A stretch of DNA of 64,000 nucleotides from Beijerinckiaceae bacterium (GTDB lineage: Bacteria > Pseudomonadota > Alphaproteobacteria > Rhizobiales > Beijerinckiaceae), in the NCBI GenBank assembly GCA_009773635.1, contig WSYC01000006.1, positions 148,715-212,714 on the forward strand. The letters run 5' to 3'. Of the stretch, positions 1 through 8,246 are shown piece after piece (the first letter of the stretch is position 1; each line of letters opens with the position of its first letter). The notes below the pieces were generated by a model. That model made no database searches. It had not been told where the DNA came from and worked only from the letters and a program-made list of their open reading frames with translations. The position numbers were made by a program, and so were the translations under genes.

Positions 1-438
1 GAGGAAGAGCTGCGCCGCCGGCATCTTGAGCTCAAGACAAACGTGTTCCGCTACATTACGCGGGCACGTCTGGTCGTGATCCTGACTGCGCCCGTCATTT
101 ACGCGCTGATCATCCCGTTCGTGCTGCTCGATCTGTTCGTGAGCGTCTATCAGGCGATCTGTTTTCCGGCCTATGGCATCGAGAAGGTGCGTCGCGCGGA
201 TTACTTCGCATTTGACCGGCAGCATCTGGCGTATCTCAACGCCATCGAGAAGCTGAACTGCGCCTATTGTTCCTATGGTAACGGGCTGATCGCATATGTC
301 CGGGAGATCGCGGCCCGAACCGAGAGGCACTGGTGCCCGATCAAGCACGCCCGCCGCGTGATCGGCACGCATCAACACTACCGGGAGTTCGCCGATTATG
401 CCGATGCCGACGCGTTTCGTGCGCGTCGGCCGGAATGA
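1..438 (+). CDS. Conserved hypothetical membrane protein, 5' end outside the window
   Basis: I do not recognise a function. The reading frame is open from base 1 (EEELRRRHLELKTNV...) and the first possible in-window start is the GTG at 43, so the true start probably lies upstream and this entry is 5' partial. A strongly hydrophobic stretch (about residues 9-38 counted from the GTG) forms one long or two short membrane segments. It is followed by a soluble tail with CAYC and a later Cys-Pro-Ile-Lys-His, which could bind a metal but need not. The C-terminus is basic and rich in His, Tyr and Ala. It points toward the nuo operon but is separated from it by a minus-strand gene, so no link to complex I is implied. 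Confidence 0.6.
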   Translation, partial: EEELRRRHLELKTNVFRYITRARLVVILTAPVIYALIIPFVLLDLFVSVYQAICFPAYGIEKVRRADYFAFDRQHLAYLNAIEKLNCAYCSYGNGLIAYVREIAARTERHWCPIKHARRVIGTHQHYREFADYADADAFRARRPE

Positions 439-455
439 GGCTGCGCCCGGTGTGG

Positions 456-866
456 CTACTTCCGCCACTCCTCGATGCCGACGACCTTGGCACCCGTATA
501 AGCCCAGAAGGCTTTGTAGCCCGGCGTCCCGTCCTCGGTGACGAGCAGCATCACGCCGCTCTGGCCGTTGCCGGAGAAATTGGCGGCGATGATCTTGCCA
601 TCACCGATGCCGAAGCCGGTCCAGGTCTGCGAGCCGATCCGCCAGACGATCCGCCAGGTGTTTTCGCCGGTCTGGGTGAGGGAGGAGGAGCCGGTATAGC
701 TGCCCCCTGTGCCTTCCTGCCCTTTGACCCGGTAATCGCCCGCGCCTTGCGCGGCAGCAGGCAGCGCGAACGCGATGCTGGCGGCGAGGAATGCGCCGGC
801 AGCCACAAGACGGGCAGCTGCAGGACGAGGCTGGCACCTGCTGGAAGAGAGAGCAAAATTGGACAT
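456..866 (-). CDS. Small secreted hypothetical protein
   Basis: This is a 136-residue protein with a clear Sec signal peptide: a basic N-terminus, a hydrophobic core (about residues 20-40, LVAAGAFLAASIAFALPAAA) and an Ala-X-Ala cleavage site before QGAGDYRV. The mature part of about 95 residues is rich in Gly, Thr, Ser and Trp (TQTGENTWRIVWRIGSQTWT) and looks like an all-beta periplasmic or secreted domain. Similar short proteins occur in rhizobia, sometimes labelled fibronectin-binding-like; I treat that label as unproven. It is transcribed away from nuoA and shares the 344-base divergent region with it. No catalytic motif is visible. Confidence 0.65.
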   Translation of the reverse strand: MSNFALSSSRCQPRPAAARLVAAGAFLAASIAFALPAAAQGAGDYRVKGQEGTGGSYTGSSSLTQTGENTWRIVWRIGSQTWTGFGIGDGKIIAANFSGNGQSGVMLLVTEDGTPGYKAFWAYTGAKVVGIEEWRK

Positions 867-1210
867 TCAATTTCCCCGGAACGGTTCTGGTGAAGGGTGG
901 TTGGTCGGCACGCACAGGAAGCACAGCAGGCAGGAAACGGCTGGTGGCGTTCTGCCCGGCGCCAGCACGAATCGGCGGCACCATGAACAATCCTAGCGTG
1001 CGCTTTCGGCCCGCGTCATGTCGAATTGTGGCCATGGCGACGGCGGGAAGGACGTGATCCACAGCTTGGCACCAGACAAAACCCGGCGCGGGCGATCACC
1101 TCTGCCGCGCTGCGACAAAAACCTTCAGCAAAAGGTCGGGTATTGGCGCCTCGCTGCTTGCGCAACCCGGACGGCTCCATTAATCGGAGGGAACACTCTG
1201 GGGAAGCTCC
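867..1210. other. Divergent intergenic region upstream of nuoA
   Basis: This 344-base region between the minus-strand secreted protein and nuoA holds no convincing gene. It must contain the promoters for both. A weak candidate nuo promoter is TTGCGC near 1160 followed by ATTAAT near 1180, but the spacing is short and the call is only suggestive. A GGGGAAG Shine-Dalgarno-like stretch sits just before the nuoA ATG. Confidence 0.4.
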
Positions 1211-1576
1211 ATGCAAACGCTCCTTGTCGACTATCTCCCGCTCGTCCTCTTCATTGGCCTCAGCGCAGTGATCGGTCTCGCGCTGCTCATCGCGCCGTTC
1301 GCGGTGGCGCACAAGAACCCCGATCCCGAGAAGGTTTCGGCGTATGAGTGCGGCTTCAACGCCTTCGATGATGCGCGCATGAAGTTCGATGTGCGGTTCT
1401 ACCTCGTCGCGATCCTCTTCATCATCTTCGATCTCGAAGTCGCTTTCCTGTTTCCCTGGGCCGTCGCGCTGAAGGACGTCGGGGCGTTCGGCTTCTGGTC
1501 GATGATGGTGTTCCTCGGCGTTCTGACCATCGGCTTCGTCTATGAATGGCGCAAGGGCGCGCTGGAGTGGGATTGA
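1211..1576 (+). CDS. nuoA: NADH-quinone oxidoreductase subunit A
   Basis: NuoA is a small membrane subunit of proton-pumping complex I, next to the quinone channel (the ND3 homologue). The 121-residue product has three membrane helices (about 8-31, 62-82, 90-111). The family signature KVSAYECGF places the conserved loop cysteine at residue 47, and FDLE at 73-76 supplies the conserved acidic residues of helix 2. Length and start match the family, with a GGGGAAG ribosome site just upstream. It is the first gene of the complete nuo operon, and nuoB begins four bases after its stop. Confidence 0.98.
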   Translation: MQTLLVDYLPLVLFIGLSAVIGLALLIAPFAVAHKNPDPEKVSAYECGFNAFDDARMKFDVRFYLVAILFIIFDLEVAFLFPWAVALKDVGAFGFWSMMVFLGVLTIGFVYEWRKGALEWD

Positions 1577-1580
1577 GACC

Positions 1581-2144
1581 ATGAACACGCTCGTAGCTCC
1601 CCAGCCGAAAGGCATCCTCGACCCCGCGACCGGCAAGCCTTTCGGCGCGACCGATCCGTTCTTCGTCGAGATCAACAACGAACTCGCCGACAAGGGCTTC
1701 CTCGTTACCGCGACCGACGATCTCATCAACTGGGCCCGCACCGGCTCGCTGATGTGGATGACCTTCGGCCTCGCGTGCTGCGCGGTGGAAATGATGCAGC
1801 TCTCGATGCCGCGCTATGATGTCGAGCGCTTCGGCTTTGCGCCGCGCGGTTCGCCCCGCCAGTCGGACGTGATGATCGTCGCCGGCACGCTCACCAACAA
1901 GATGGCCCCCGCGCTCCGCAAGGTCTACGACCAGATGCCGGAACCGCGTTACGTCATCTCGATGGGCTCCTGCGCCAACGGCGGTGGCTATTATCACTAC
2001 AGCTATTCGGTGGTGCGCGGCTGCGATCGCATCGTGCCGGTGGATATCTACGTGCCGGGCTGCCCGCCGACGGCGGAAGCGCTGCTCTACGGCGTGCTGC
2101 TGCTGCAGAAGAAGATCCGCCGCACGGGCACGATCGAACGGTAG
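1581..2144 (+). CDS. nuoB: NADH-quinone oxidoreductase subunit B
   Basis: NuoB (the PSST homologue) holds the terminal iron-sulfur cluster N2 that passes electrons to ubiquinone. I start it at the ATG at 1581, right after the nuoA stop, because an earlier in-frame start would overlap nuoA heavily; this gives 187 residues. All four N2 ligands are present: the adjacent Cys66-Cys67 in [11 protein letters not shown], Cys131 in MGSCANGGG and Cys161 in [10 protein letters not shown]. The short N-terminal extension before the conserved core is usual in alphaproteobacteria. It is followed not by nuoC directly but by 155 bases occupied by a palindromic repeat. Confidence 0.98.
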   Translation: MNTLVAPQPKGILDPATGKPFGATDPFFVEINNELADKGFLVTATDDLINWARTGSLMWMTFGLACCAVEMMQLSMPRYDVERFGFAPRGSPRQSDVMIVAGTLTNKMAPALRKVYDQMPEPRYVISMGSCANGGGYYHYSYSVVRGCDRIVPVDIYVPGCPPTAEALLYGVLLLQKKIRRTGTIER

Positions 2145-2157
2145 GAAATAGACAGGC

Positions 2158-2287
2158 CGTCATGGCCGGGGCATAGCCGTTCTCCAAAGACGGCGTTCTT
2201 TCAGAACACCTATGGCCCGGCCATCCACGACTTGAAGACAGGTAGTTTAGTCGTGGATGCCCGCTACACGGGCGGACATGACGAGCG
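2158..2287. repeat. Palindromic intergenic repeat between nuoB and nuoC
   Basis: About 130 bases contain two back-to-back stem-loops. The first pairs ATGGCCGGGGCATAG (2162-2176) with CTATGGCCCGGCCAT (2210-2224), one mismatch, and has an inner hairpin GTTCT/AGAAC near 2195-2207. The second pairs CATCCACGACT (2222-2232) perfectly with AGTCGTGGATG (2249-2259). The outer ends CGTCATGGCC and GGACATGACG are also complementary in part. The shape (CGTCATGGCCGGG...CATCCACGAC...GTCGTGGATG...CATGACG) is what I know from short dispersed repeats in intergenic regions of Bradyrhizobium-like genomes. It splits nuoB from nuoC and may act as a processing or stability element in the mRNA. Confidence 0.75.
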
Positions 2288-2299
2288 GAGAGGGGCGCG

Positions 2300-2935
2300 A
2301 TGTCCGAAGCACTGCACATTCTCGCGGCGCATATCGAAAAGGCCCTGCCGGGCAAGGTGACCGGGCACGAGATCGCCTATGGCGAACTCACGCTTCACGC
2401 CGAGGGCGCGGCGATCGTCGATGTCGTGAAGTTCCTGCGTGACGACGCCGATTGCGGCTTCCTCAACCTCACCGACATCTGCGGCGCGGATTATCCGGCG
2501 CGCGCAAAGCGCTTCGATGTCGTCTACCACTTCCTGTCCCCGAAGCACGTGCGGCGCATCCGCATCAAGGTTCAGACGGATGAGGTAACGCCGGTGCCCT
2601 CGATCACAGGGGAGTTTCCGGGCGCGAACTGGTTCGAGCGCGAAGCCTACGACATGTATGGCATGCTCTTTACCGATCACCCGGACCTGCGCCGCCTGCT
2701 GACGGATTACGGCTTTCAGGGCCACCCCTTGCGCAAGGATTTCCCGCTCACGGGCTACGTCGAGGTCCGCTACGACGATGCCGAGAAGCGCGTTGTCTAC
2801 GAGCCGGTGAAGCTCAATCAGGAATTCCGCAATTTTGACTTCCTCAGCCCGTGGGAAGGGACGGATTACGTTCTGCCGGGTGACGAGAAGGCGAAGGGGG
2901 GAGGCCATGTTGGCCTTATTAGTAGGATATCCTGA
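2300..2935 (+). CDS. nuoC: NADH-quinone oxidoreductase subunit C, with run-on C-terminus
   Basis: NuoC (the 30 kDa subunit homologue) is part of the peripheral arm beside the quinone site. The 211-residue product has the family signature [12 protein letters not shown] followed by [14 protein letters not shown] (about 113-139) and the conserved end [20 protein letters not shown] (177-196). After Lys-Ala-Lys-Gly (200) the frame does not stop: codon 201 (2900-2902) is GGA where a TGA would give the expected end, and translation runs ten more residues into the next gene, stopping at 2933-2935. A partial copy of the same 3' end lies at 3239-3313 and does stop at that place. The added tail is unlikely to matter structurally. 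Confidence 0.96.
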   Translation: MSEALHILAAHIEKALPGKVTGHEIAYGELTLHAEGAAIVDVVKFLRDDADCGFLNLTDICGADYPARAKRFDVVYHFLSPKHVRRIRIKVQTDEVTPVPSITGEFPGANWFEREAYDMYGMLFTDHPDLRRLLTDYGFQGHPLRKDFPLTGYVEVRYDDAEKRVVYEPVKLNQEFRNFDFLSPWEGTDYVLPGDEKAKGGGHVGLISRIS

Positions 2936-3309
2936 CCTGCTTTTTCTTGTCCTACCCGGCTTGGCAGGATTTTTCTTTGCCTTTGGAACATCCAGTAAGT
3001 TTGGTAAAAATTGGCGCATACTTGCTATGTTGTTGAGTATCATACCGGCAGGCTTTTTGCTTTTGATTGCGATTCTCGGCGTCGCCTTGGGTGGAGGTCT
3101 TAGCGCTGCGTTGATCATACTAGCAATTTATGAGCATAGTGTTGTTCCTGCATTTCTGGGGTGGGGACTTACTGCGTTGATGTTGAAGTATGTTGTTTCG
3201 ATAGACAGGAAATTCGAATGATCGAACAACTCAACGTGCGCAATTTTGACTTCCTCAACCTGTGGGAAGGCACTGACTACGTGCTGCCCGGTGACGAGAA
3301 AGCGAAGGC
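2828..3309 (+). repeat. Direct repeat of the nuoC 3' end (69 bases, two copies)
   Basis: Bases 2828-2896 (inside nuoC) and 3239-3307 align without gaps over 69 positions with eight differences. Most differences are silent third-position changes; only two change an amino acid (Ser-Pro to Asn-Leu). The second copy is joined upstream, at the shared word CGCAATTT, to a nuoD-like start codon region (3218-3238). The word CGCAATTT also occurs in the true nuoD start (3676-3683). The arrangement fits a tandem duplication or an import joined at this microhomology; unit lengths are 411 and 437 bases. Confidence 0.85.
2907..3221 (+). CDS. Small low-GC membrane protein inserted after nuoC
   Basis: I do not recognise this 104-residue protein. 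It is almost wholly hydrophobic, with three to four predicted membrane helices separated by short basic loops (SSKFGKNWR near 28-37 and the C-terminal SIDRKFE). The start at 2907 is chosen because it follows GGAGGCC and mirrors the start of the second insert at 3317. It overlaps the run-on end of nuoC, and its own stop overlaps the next ATG as ATGA. Base use differs sharply from its neighbours: 25 of 60 bases at 3001-3060 are G or C, and codons are AT-rich. This points to recent transfer. A role beside complex I, a membrane immunity role or no function are all open. Confidence 0.7.
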   Translation: MLALLVGYPDLLFLVLPGLAGFFFAFGTSSKFGKNWRILAMLLSIIPAGFLLLIAILGVALGGGLSAALIILAIYEHSVVPAFLGWGLTALMLKYVVSIDRKFE

Positions 3310-3313
3310 ATAG
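3218..3313 (+). pseudogene. Chimeric relic: nuoD start fused to nuoC end
   Basis: This 31-codon open frame reads [10 protein letters not shown] followed by [20 protein letters not shown] and a stop. Its first ten codons match the start of true nuoD ([10 protein letters not shown]), while the rest matches the end of nuoC ([23 protein letters not shown]). The switch falls at CGCAATTT, which both genes share. It overlaps the preceding small gene by ATGA exactly as nuoD overlaps the second small gene. It is best read as the scar of a duplication or recombination; because the frame is kept, a short peptide may still be made and may keep ribosomes coupled to the next gene. Confidence 0.8.
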
Positions 3314-3316
3314 GCC

Positions 3317-3658
3317 ATGCTGGAATGGCTTCTCTTTCCTATGAGTCTCGGAGGAACGAGTTTCCCCATCTTCCTTTTTGGTGGGTTTGCTTTTCTGCTT
3401 GGGTTGTTTTTCAAGTTCGCGCTCGTGTGTGGAGCCTCTGTCGGAGCGGTTTCTTTGACGGCAAGCCTCTTGCTCTATGTATTGTGCTTTCCGTTGGTGA
3501 TCGGACTGTTCGCTGGCGGTGTGCTGGTGAAGGATTTGGTGAGCGAGTCCTTAATTGTGGCTTACGCGCTTATACAGGGCGCGGGTGGAGTGCTGGGATG
3601 GTGGGCCGGAAAGCTTCTGTCGCCGTCGCTTCGTCAGAAAGGTGAACAGGTTCAATGA
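3317..3658 (+). CDS. Second small membrane protein inserted before nuoD
   Basis: I do not recognise this 113-residue protein. It is highly hydrophobic, with about three membrane helices (roughly 15-50, 50-75 and 85-103), a Gly-rich last helix ([11 protein letters not shown]) and a basic tail ([10 protein letters not shown]). It starts two codons after the relic stop (TAGGCCATG) and its stop overlaps the nuoD ATG as ATGA, so it should be co-translated with nuoD. Its composition (32 of 60 bases G+C at 3481-3540) lies between that of the first insert and the nuo genes. I see no convincing sequence similarity to the first insert beyond hydrophobicity and the ML start. Confidence 0.7.
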   Translation: MLEWLLFPMSLGGTSFPIFLFGGFAFLLGLFFKFALVCGASVGAVSLTASLLLYVLCFPLVIGLFAGGVLVKDLVSESLIVAYALIQGAGGVLGWWAGKLLSPSLRQKGEQVQ

Positions 3659-4848
3659 CCGAACAACCGAATATGCGCAATTTCACGATCAATTTTGGCC
3701 CGCAGCATCCGGCGGCGCACGGCGTGCTGCGCCTCGTGCTGGAGCTGGATGGCGAGATCGTCACCCGCACCGATCCGCATATCGGGCTCCTGCATCGCGG
3801 CACTGAAAAGCTGATCGAGGCCAAGACCTACCTTCAGGCGGTGCCGTATTTCGACCGGCTCGATTACGTCGCCCCGATGAACCAGGAGCATGCCTACGCG
3901 CTGGCGGTCGAGAAGCTCTTGGGCATCACCGTGCCGAAGCGCGGCCAGCTCATCCGCGTGCTCTATTCGGAAATCGGCCGTATTCTCAGCCACATCCTCA
4001 ATGTCACCACGCAGGCGATGGACGTCGGCGCGCTCACCCCGCCGGTCTGGGGTTTCGAGGAGCGCGAGAAGCTGATGATCTTCTACGAGCGCGCGTGTGG
4101 TGCCCGCATGCACGCGGCCTATGTGCGCCCCGGCGGCGTGCATCAGGACCTGCCGGATGACCTCATCGACGATATCGATGCCTTCTGCGAGCCGTTCCTC
4201 ACCTTCTGTGACGATCTCGAAGGCCTTCTGACGGATAACCGCATCTTCAAGCAGCGCAATGTCGATATCGGCATCGTCAACCTTGATGATTGCTGGAAGT
4301 GGGGCTTCTCGGGCGTGATGGTGCGCGGCTCCGGCGCTGCGTGGGATTTGCGCCGCTCGATGCCTTACGAGTGCTATTCGGAGTTCGATTTCGACATCCC
4401 GATCGGCAAGAACGGCGATTGCTACGACCGCTACTGCATCCGCATGGAAGAGATGCGCCAGTCGATCCGCATCATGAAGCAGTGCATCGCCAAATTGCGC
4501 GGCCCGGATGGCAAGACGCCGATCTCATCGCTCGATGGCAAGATCGTGCCGCCGAAGCGCTCCGAAATGAAGCGCTCGATGGAAGCGTTGATCCACCACT
4601 TCAAGCTCTACACCGAGGGCTATCACGTGCCTGCCGGTGAGGTTTATGCCGCCGTGGAAGCGCCGAAGGGCGAATTCGGCGTCTATCTTGTCGCGGATGG
4701 CACCAACAAGCCGTATCGCTGCAAGGTGAAGGCACCGGGTTTTGCCCATCTTTCGGCGATGGATTTCATGTGCAAGGGCCACATGCTCGCGGATGTCTCC
4801 GCGATTCTGGGCTCGCTCGATATCGTGTTCGGGGAAGTCGATCGGTGA
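3655..4848 (+). CDS. nuoD: NADH-quinone oxidoreductase subunit D
   Basis: NuoD (the 49 kDa subunit homologue) forms the quinone-binding pocket together with NuoB. The 397-residue protein starts [10 protein letters not shown] and continues with the family hallmark [14 protein letters not shown] (about 14-27), [14 protein letters not shown] and the expected C-terminus DIVFGEVDR, so it is full length and separate from NuoC. The start overlaps the stop of the inserted membrane-protein gene by ATGA, which keeps translation coupled in spite of the insertion. A copy of its first codons, diverged, is present 437 bases upstream at 3218. Confidence 0.98.
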   Translation: MTEQPNMRNFTINFGPQHPAAHGVLRLVLELDGEIVTRTDPHIGLLHRGTEKLIEAKTYLQAVPYFDRLDYVAPMNQEHAYALAVEKLLGITVPKRGQLIRVLYSEIGRILSHILNVTTQAMDVGALTPPVWGFEEREKLMIFYERACGARMHAAYVRPGGVHQDLPDDLIDDIDAFCEPFLTFCDDLEGLLTDNRIFKQRNVDIGIVNLDDCWKWGFSGVMVRGSGAAWDLRRSMPYECYSEFDFDIPIGKNGDCYDRYCIRMEEMRQSIRIMKQCIAKLRGPDGKTPISSLDGKIVPPKRSEMKRSMEALIHHFKLYTEGYHVPAGEVYAAVEAPKGEFGVYLVADGTNKPYRCKVKAPGFAHLSAMDFMCKGHMLADVSAILGSLDIVFGEVDR

Positions 4849-5156
4849 GGCGCGGGGCGACATGGCCAAGGGTCATGCTGCCCGTTTCCGTCCGCCTGCG
4901 ACCATGCCGGGTCTGGCCTTTTGCCTGAGAAGCCGGTGCTCCTGTCGCGATGTTGCCGGACTGCCGCCGCTGTCACGCGGCGCTGCTGCGCCTGAAACCG
5001 GAGGCCATGTGTGGATCACCCGAATGTCGGGTGTGATGATCTGAGTTTTTAGCGTTTCCAGACTTGCTCCAGCCGGTGAGGGTGGTAAGACCCGAACATT
5101 GCCGCGCTGCGGTAGATCTGGCTTCGAGTCCGATTGAGCGCGTTCGAGGAAGAAAG
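4849..5156. other. Gap between nuoD and nuoE
   Basis: This 308-base stretch inside the nuo operon has no credible gene. It contains a perfect 7-bp hairpin CACCCGA-ATG-TCGGGTG (5017-5033) followed a few bases later by GAGTTTTTAG, which could be a weak terminator or a processing site, and a GC-rich inverted region near 4960-4995. The nuoE ribosome site AGGAAGAAAG lies at its right end. Confidence 0.5.
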
Positions 5157-6374
5157 ATGTCGTCACGCCGCCTTGCTCCTGATGCTGTCCAGCCCGCTTC
5201 TTTCGCGTTCGACAAGGCCGGGAAGGCCATGGTCGAGACCTGGATTGCGAAATATCCCGCCGGTCGACAGGCCTCCGCCGTCATTCCGCTGCTCTGGGAA
5301 GCCCAGAAGCAGGCGGGCGGCTGGCTGCCCCGCGCCGCGATCGAGCATGTGGCCGAAGTGCTCGGCATGCCGAACATCCGGGTGCTGGAGGTCGCGACCT
5401 TCTACACCATGTTCAACCTTGAGCCGGCTGGTACGCATTTCATCCAGCTGTGTGGCACGGTGCCGTGCCACTGCATGGGTGCGCAGGACCTCAAGAAAGT
5501 TCTGAAAGACAAGATCGGCGCCGAGCATCACGTGACGGCGGACGGCAAGTTTTCCTGGCTTGAGGTCGAATGCCTCGGCGCCTGCTGCAACGCGCCGATG
5601 GTGCAGATCAACGATGATTATTACGAGGACCTCACGCCCGAGAGCCTTGCTAAACTGATCGATGATATGGCCGCCGGCAAGCCGGTCAAGATCGGCCCGC
5701 AGAACGGGCGCAAGGCTTCGGAACCGAAGGACAGCATCAAGACGCTCAAAGATGCCGCGCTGTATGACGGTTCGGCGGTCGGATCATGGAAGAAGGCCTT
5801 CGACGAGCGCGTCGCCGCGCAGAAGAAGGCCAAGGAAGAGGCCGCCAAGGCCGCTGCTGAAGCGGGCAAGGCCACCGGGGGCGCTCCGGCGGCGGCCCCT
5901 GCTGCGCCTGCGCCTGCTGCGGTCAAAGCGTCCGAGCCGAAAGCTCAAGCAGAGCCCAAGGTGAAGGTGGTTGCAGCCAAGGCTGAGCCTAAAGCCAAGG
6001 CCGAGCCAAAAGCTGGGTCAAAGCCCAAAGCCGCCCCCAAAGCCAAGGCCGCTCCGGCTCCTTCTGCCGCTGAACCGGCTCCTGTGGGCGATGAATTTAA
6101 GCCCGAACTGCTCAAGGCCGCGCGGGGCGGCAAGGCCGATGATCTTGAACTGATCTGGGGCGTCGGCCCCAAGCTCGGCAAGATGCTGAACGGCATGGGC
6201 GTGTTCCATTTCGACCAGATCGCCAAGTGGTCTAACGAAAACCTCGCCTGGGTGGATCAGAACCTTGGAGCCTTCAAAGGCCGTGCCGTGCGGGACGACT
6301 GGATCGGGCAATCGAAGAAGCTGGCGACCGGCTGGCGGCCCGAGAATGCCGTTGGCGATAAACCGGTGAAATGA
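5157..6374 (+). CDS. nuoE: NADH-quinone oxidoreductase subunit E with long C-terminal extension
   Basis: NuoE (the 24 kDa subunit homologue) carries [2Fe-2S] cluster N1a. The thioredoxin-like core covers about residues 15-180 with ligands Cys99 and Cys104 (CGTVPC) and Cys139 and Cys143 (CLGACC). The start at 5157 follows AGGAAGAAAG. The product is 405 residues, more than twice the minimal subunit: a Lys/Ala/Glu-rich segment (about 210-235), an Ala-Pro-Lys linker with repeated AEPKAKAEPKA units (245-310), then a helix-hairpin-helix-like domain (about 326-390; WGVGPKLGKMLNGMGVFHFD). Such extensions are known in alphaproteobacterial NuoE. The same domain type ends RpsB at 33881 in this window. 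Confidence 0.96.
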   Translation: MSSRRLAPDAVQPASFAFDKAGKAMVETWIAKYPAGRQASAVIPLLWEAQKQAGGWLPRAAIEHVAEVLGMPNIRVLEVATFYTMFNLEPAGTHFIQLCGTVPCHCMGAQDLKKVLKDKIGAEHHVTADGKFSWLEVECLGACCNAPMVQINDDYYEDLTPESLAKLIDDMAAGKPVKIGPQNGRKASEPKDSIKTLKDAALYDGSAVGSWKKAFDERVAAQKKAKEEAAKAAAEAGKATGGAPAAAPAAPAPAAVKASEPKAQAEPKVKVVAAKAEPKAKAEPKAGSKPKAAPKAKAAPAPSAAEPAPVGDEFKPELLKAARGGKADDLELIWGVGPKLGKMLNGMGVFHFDQIAKWSNENLAWVDQNLGAFKGRAVRDDWIGQSKKLATGWRPENAVGDKPVK

Positions 6375-6940
6375 GGCCAGCGCGCATGTTCGTTTCCCCC
6401 GCTCAGGCTGATCGTGCAGCCGGCTCGTTCGAGCCGGACCGCGCACGCCTGCTGGCGGGGCTGCTGGTTGCCGGTGGTTTGTCGCTTGGCCTCGCGGCCT
6501 GCGGCGGTGAAGTTGCCAAGAAGGTCGCCTTCGATGGGGCCGAGCACGCGGCCTATATCGCCAAGGGCAAGGCGAGCATTGACGGCGAGGGCTTTCTGCG
6601 CCGGCCCAACGGCTGGCTGGCGCGCTGCTCCGGCGGCGTTGTCTATCTCGTGCCGGCGACGCCGTATTTCCGCGAATGGGTCGAGGTCTATCGCGCCGGC
6701 AACCGGATCGCGAATTCGAGCCAGCTTAACGAGAGCCATTCGAAGGCGATCCGCAAGACCCAGTGCACCATGCAGGGCCGGTTCCAGTTCGCCGATCTGC
6801 CGGCGGGCAAGTGGATCATCGTCACCCGCGTGACCTATGATGGCAACGAGTGGAACAGCGATTCCACCCTCGTTGCCGAAGTTGAAACCAGACCCGGGGA
6901 AACCGCGACAGCGATCCTCTCCAACCCGAACCGGATTTAG
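6371..6940 (+). CDS. Putative lipoprotein between nuoE and nuoF
   Basis: I do not recognise a named family. The 189-residue product has a hydrophobic segment [20 protein letters not shown] whose LAAC lipobox gives a lipidated cysteine near residue 44. A start at the ATG at 6386 (MFVSP) is also possible and would shorten the N-terminus. The mature domain of about 145 residues includes [29 protein letters not shown] and a final beta-rich stretch ([16 protein letters not shown]). The start overlaps the nuoE stop by ATGA and nuoF begins four bases after its stop, so it is translated with complex I genes. It would sit in the periplasm, away from the peripheral arm, so a direct part in electron transfer is unlikely. 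Confidence 0.75.
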   Translation: MRPARMFVSPAQADRAAGSFEPDRARLLAGLLVAGGLSLGLAACGGEVAKKVAFDGAEHAAYIAKGKASIDGEGFLRRPNGWLARCSGGVVYLVPATPYFREWVEVYRAGNRIANSSQLNESHSKAIRKTQCTMQGRFQFADLPAGKWIIVTRVTYDGNEWNSDSTLVAEVETRPGETATAILSNPNRI

Positions 6941-6944
6941 CGGC

Positions 6945-8246
6945 ATGCTTCACGATCGCGACCGCATTTTTACCAATCTCTACGGCCTGCATGACGCGGG
7001 CCTCAAGGGCGCGCTCAAGCGCGGCAACTGGGATGGCACCAAGCATATCCTTGTCATGGGGCGCGACTGGATCATCGACGAGATGAAGGCATCGGGCCTG
7101 CGTGGGCGCGGCGGCGCCGGCTTCCCGACGGGCATGAAATGGTCCTTCATGCCGAAGGTGAACGACGGTCGCCCGCATTATCTCGTTGTGAATGCGGATG
7201 AATCCGAGCCCGGTACCTGCAAGGACCGCGAGATCATGCGCCATGATCCGCACCTTCTGATCGAAGGTTGCCTGCTCGCTTCCTTTGCGATGGGCGCGCA
7301 TGCGGCCTATATCTACATGCGCGGCGAATATATCGCCGAGCGCCACGCGCTCCAGAAGGCGGTCGATGAAGCCTACGCTGCCAAGCTCGTCGGCAAGGAT
7401 AACATCCACGGCTATCCCTTTGATATCTATGTGCATCATGGCGCCGGCGCCTATATCTGCGGTGAGGAAACCGCGCTCCTTGAAAGCCTCGAGGGCAAGA
7501 AGGGCCAGCCGCGCCTCAAGCCGCCGTTTCCGGCGAACATGGGGCTCTATGGCTGTCCGACGACGGTCAACAACGTCGAATCCATCGCGGTTGCCGGCAC
7601 GATTCTGCGGCGCGGCGCGGCGTGGTTCAATTCGATCGGCCGGCCGAACAATGTCGGCACAAAACTCTTCTGCGTTTCCGGCCATGTGAATACGCCGTGT
7701 AACGTCGAGGAGGCCATGGGCCTGACGTTCCGCGAGCTGATCGACACGCATTGCGGCGGCATCCGCGGTGGTTGGGATAACCTCAAGGCGGTCATTCCCG
7801 GCGGCTCCTCGGTGCCGATGGTGCCGGCGCACGAGATCATCGATGCGCCGATGGATTTTGACACGCTGCGCGGGCTCAAATCTGGCCTCGGCACAGCGGC
7901 AGTGATCGTGATGGATAAATCCACCGATCTCGTCTCGGCGATCGCGCGGCTCGCGCACTTCTACAAGCACGAGAGCTGCGGGCAGTGCACACCGTGCCGC
8001 GAAGGCACCGGCTGGATGGCGCGCGTCATGGCCCGCATGGCCGAAGGCCGTGCCCACAAGCGCGAGATCGACATGCTGCTTGATGTCTCGACCCGCATCG
8101 AAGGCCATACGATCTGCGCCCTCGGCGATGCCGCGGCATGGCCAATCCAGGGCCTGATCCGGCATTTCCGCCACGAGATCGAGGCGAAAATCGACCAGTA
8201 TTCGGCCAATCCGCACGGAGAACCCGTGCGCGTCGCGGCGGAGTGA
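6945..8246 (+). CDS. nuoF: NADH-quinone oxidoreductase subunit F
   Basis: NuoF (the 51 kDa homologue) binds NADH, FMN and [4Fe-4S] cluster N3 and is the electron entry point of complex I. The 433-residue protein begins [14 protein letters not shown], has the nucleotide-binding Gly-rich motif [10 protein letters not shown] (54-63), the [16 protein letters not shown] segment [12 protein letters not shown], and N3 ligands Cys345, Cys348 and Cys351 ([11 protein letters not shown]) plus Cys391 (TICALGD). The start at 6945 follows the lipoprotein stop. Its stop overlaps the next start as TGATG, where the restriction-modification-like pair begins. Confidence 0.98.
   Translation: MLHDRDRIFTNLYGLHDAGLKGALKRGNWDGTKHILVMGRDWIIDEMKASGLRGRGGAGFPTGMKWSFMPKVNDGRPHYLVVNADESEPGTCKDREIMRHDPHLLIEGCLLASFAMGAHAAYIYMRGEYIAERHALQKAVDEAYAAKLVGKDNIHGYPFDIYVHHGAGAYICGEETALLESLEGKKGQPRLKPPFPANMGLYGCPTTVNNVESIAVAGTILRRGAAWFNSIGRPNNVGTKLFCVSGHVNTPCNVEEAMGLTFRELIDTHCGGIRGGWDNLKAVIPGGSSVPMVPAHEIIDAPMDFDTLRGLKSGLGTAAVIVMDKSTDLVSAIARLAHFYKHESCGQCTPCREGTGWMARVMARMAEGRAHKREIDMLLDVSTRIEGHTICALGDAAAWPIQGLIRHFRHEIEAKIDQYSANPHGEPVRVAAE

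Noticed and set aside
3218..3313. The 31-codon chimera as a functional small gene
   Set aside because: Every residue is explained as nuoD start plus nuoC end. I list it as a relic; a role only in translational coupling is conceivable but not shown.
2907..3658. orf1 and orf2 as duplicated copies of one another
   Set aside because: Both are small, hydrophobic and start with Met-Leu, but I could not align the rest convincingly; the duplicated parts are the flanks, not the cargo.
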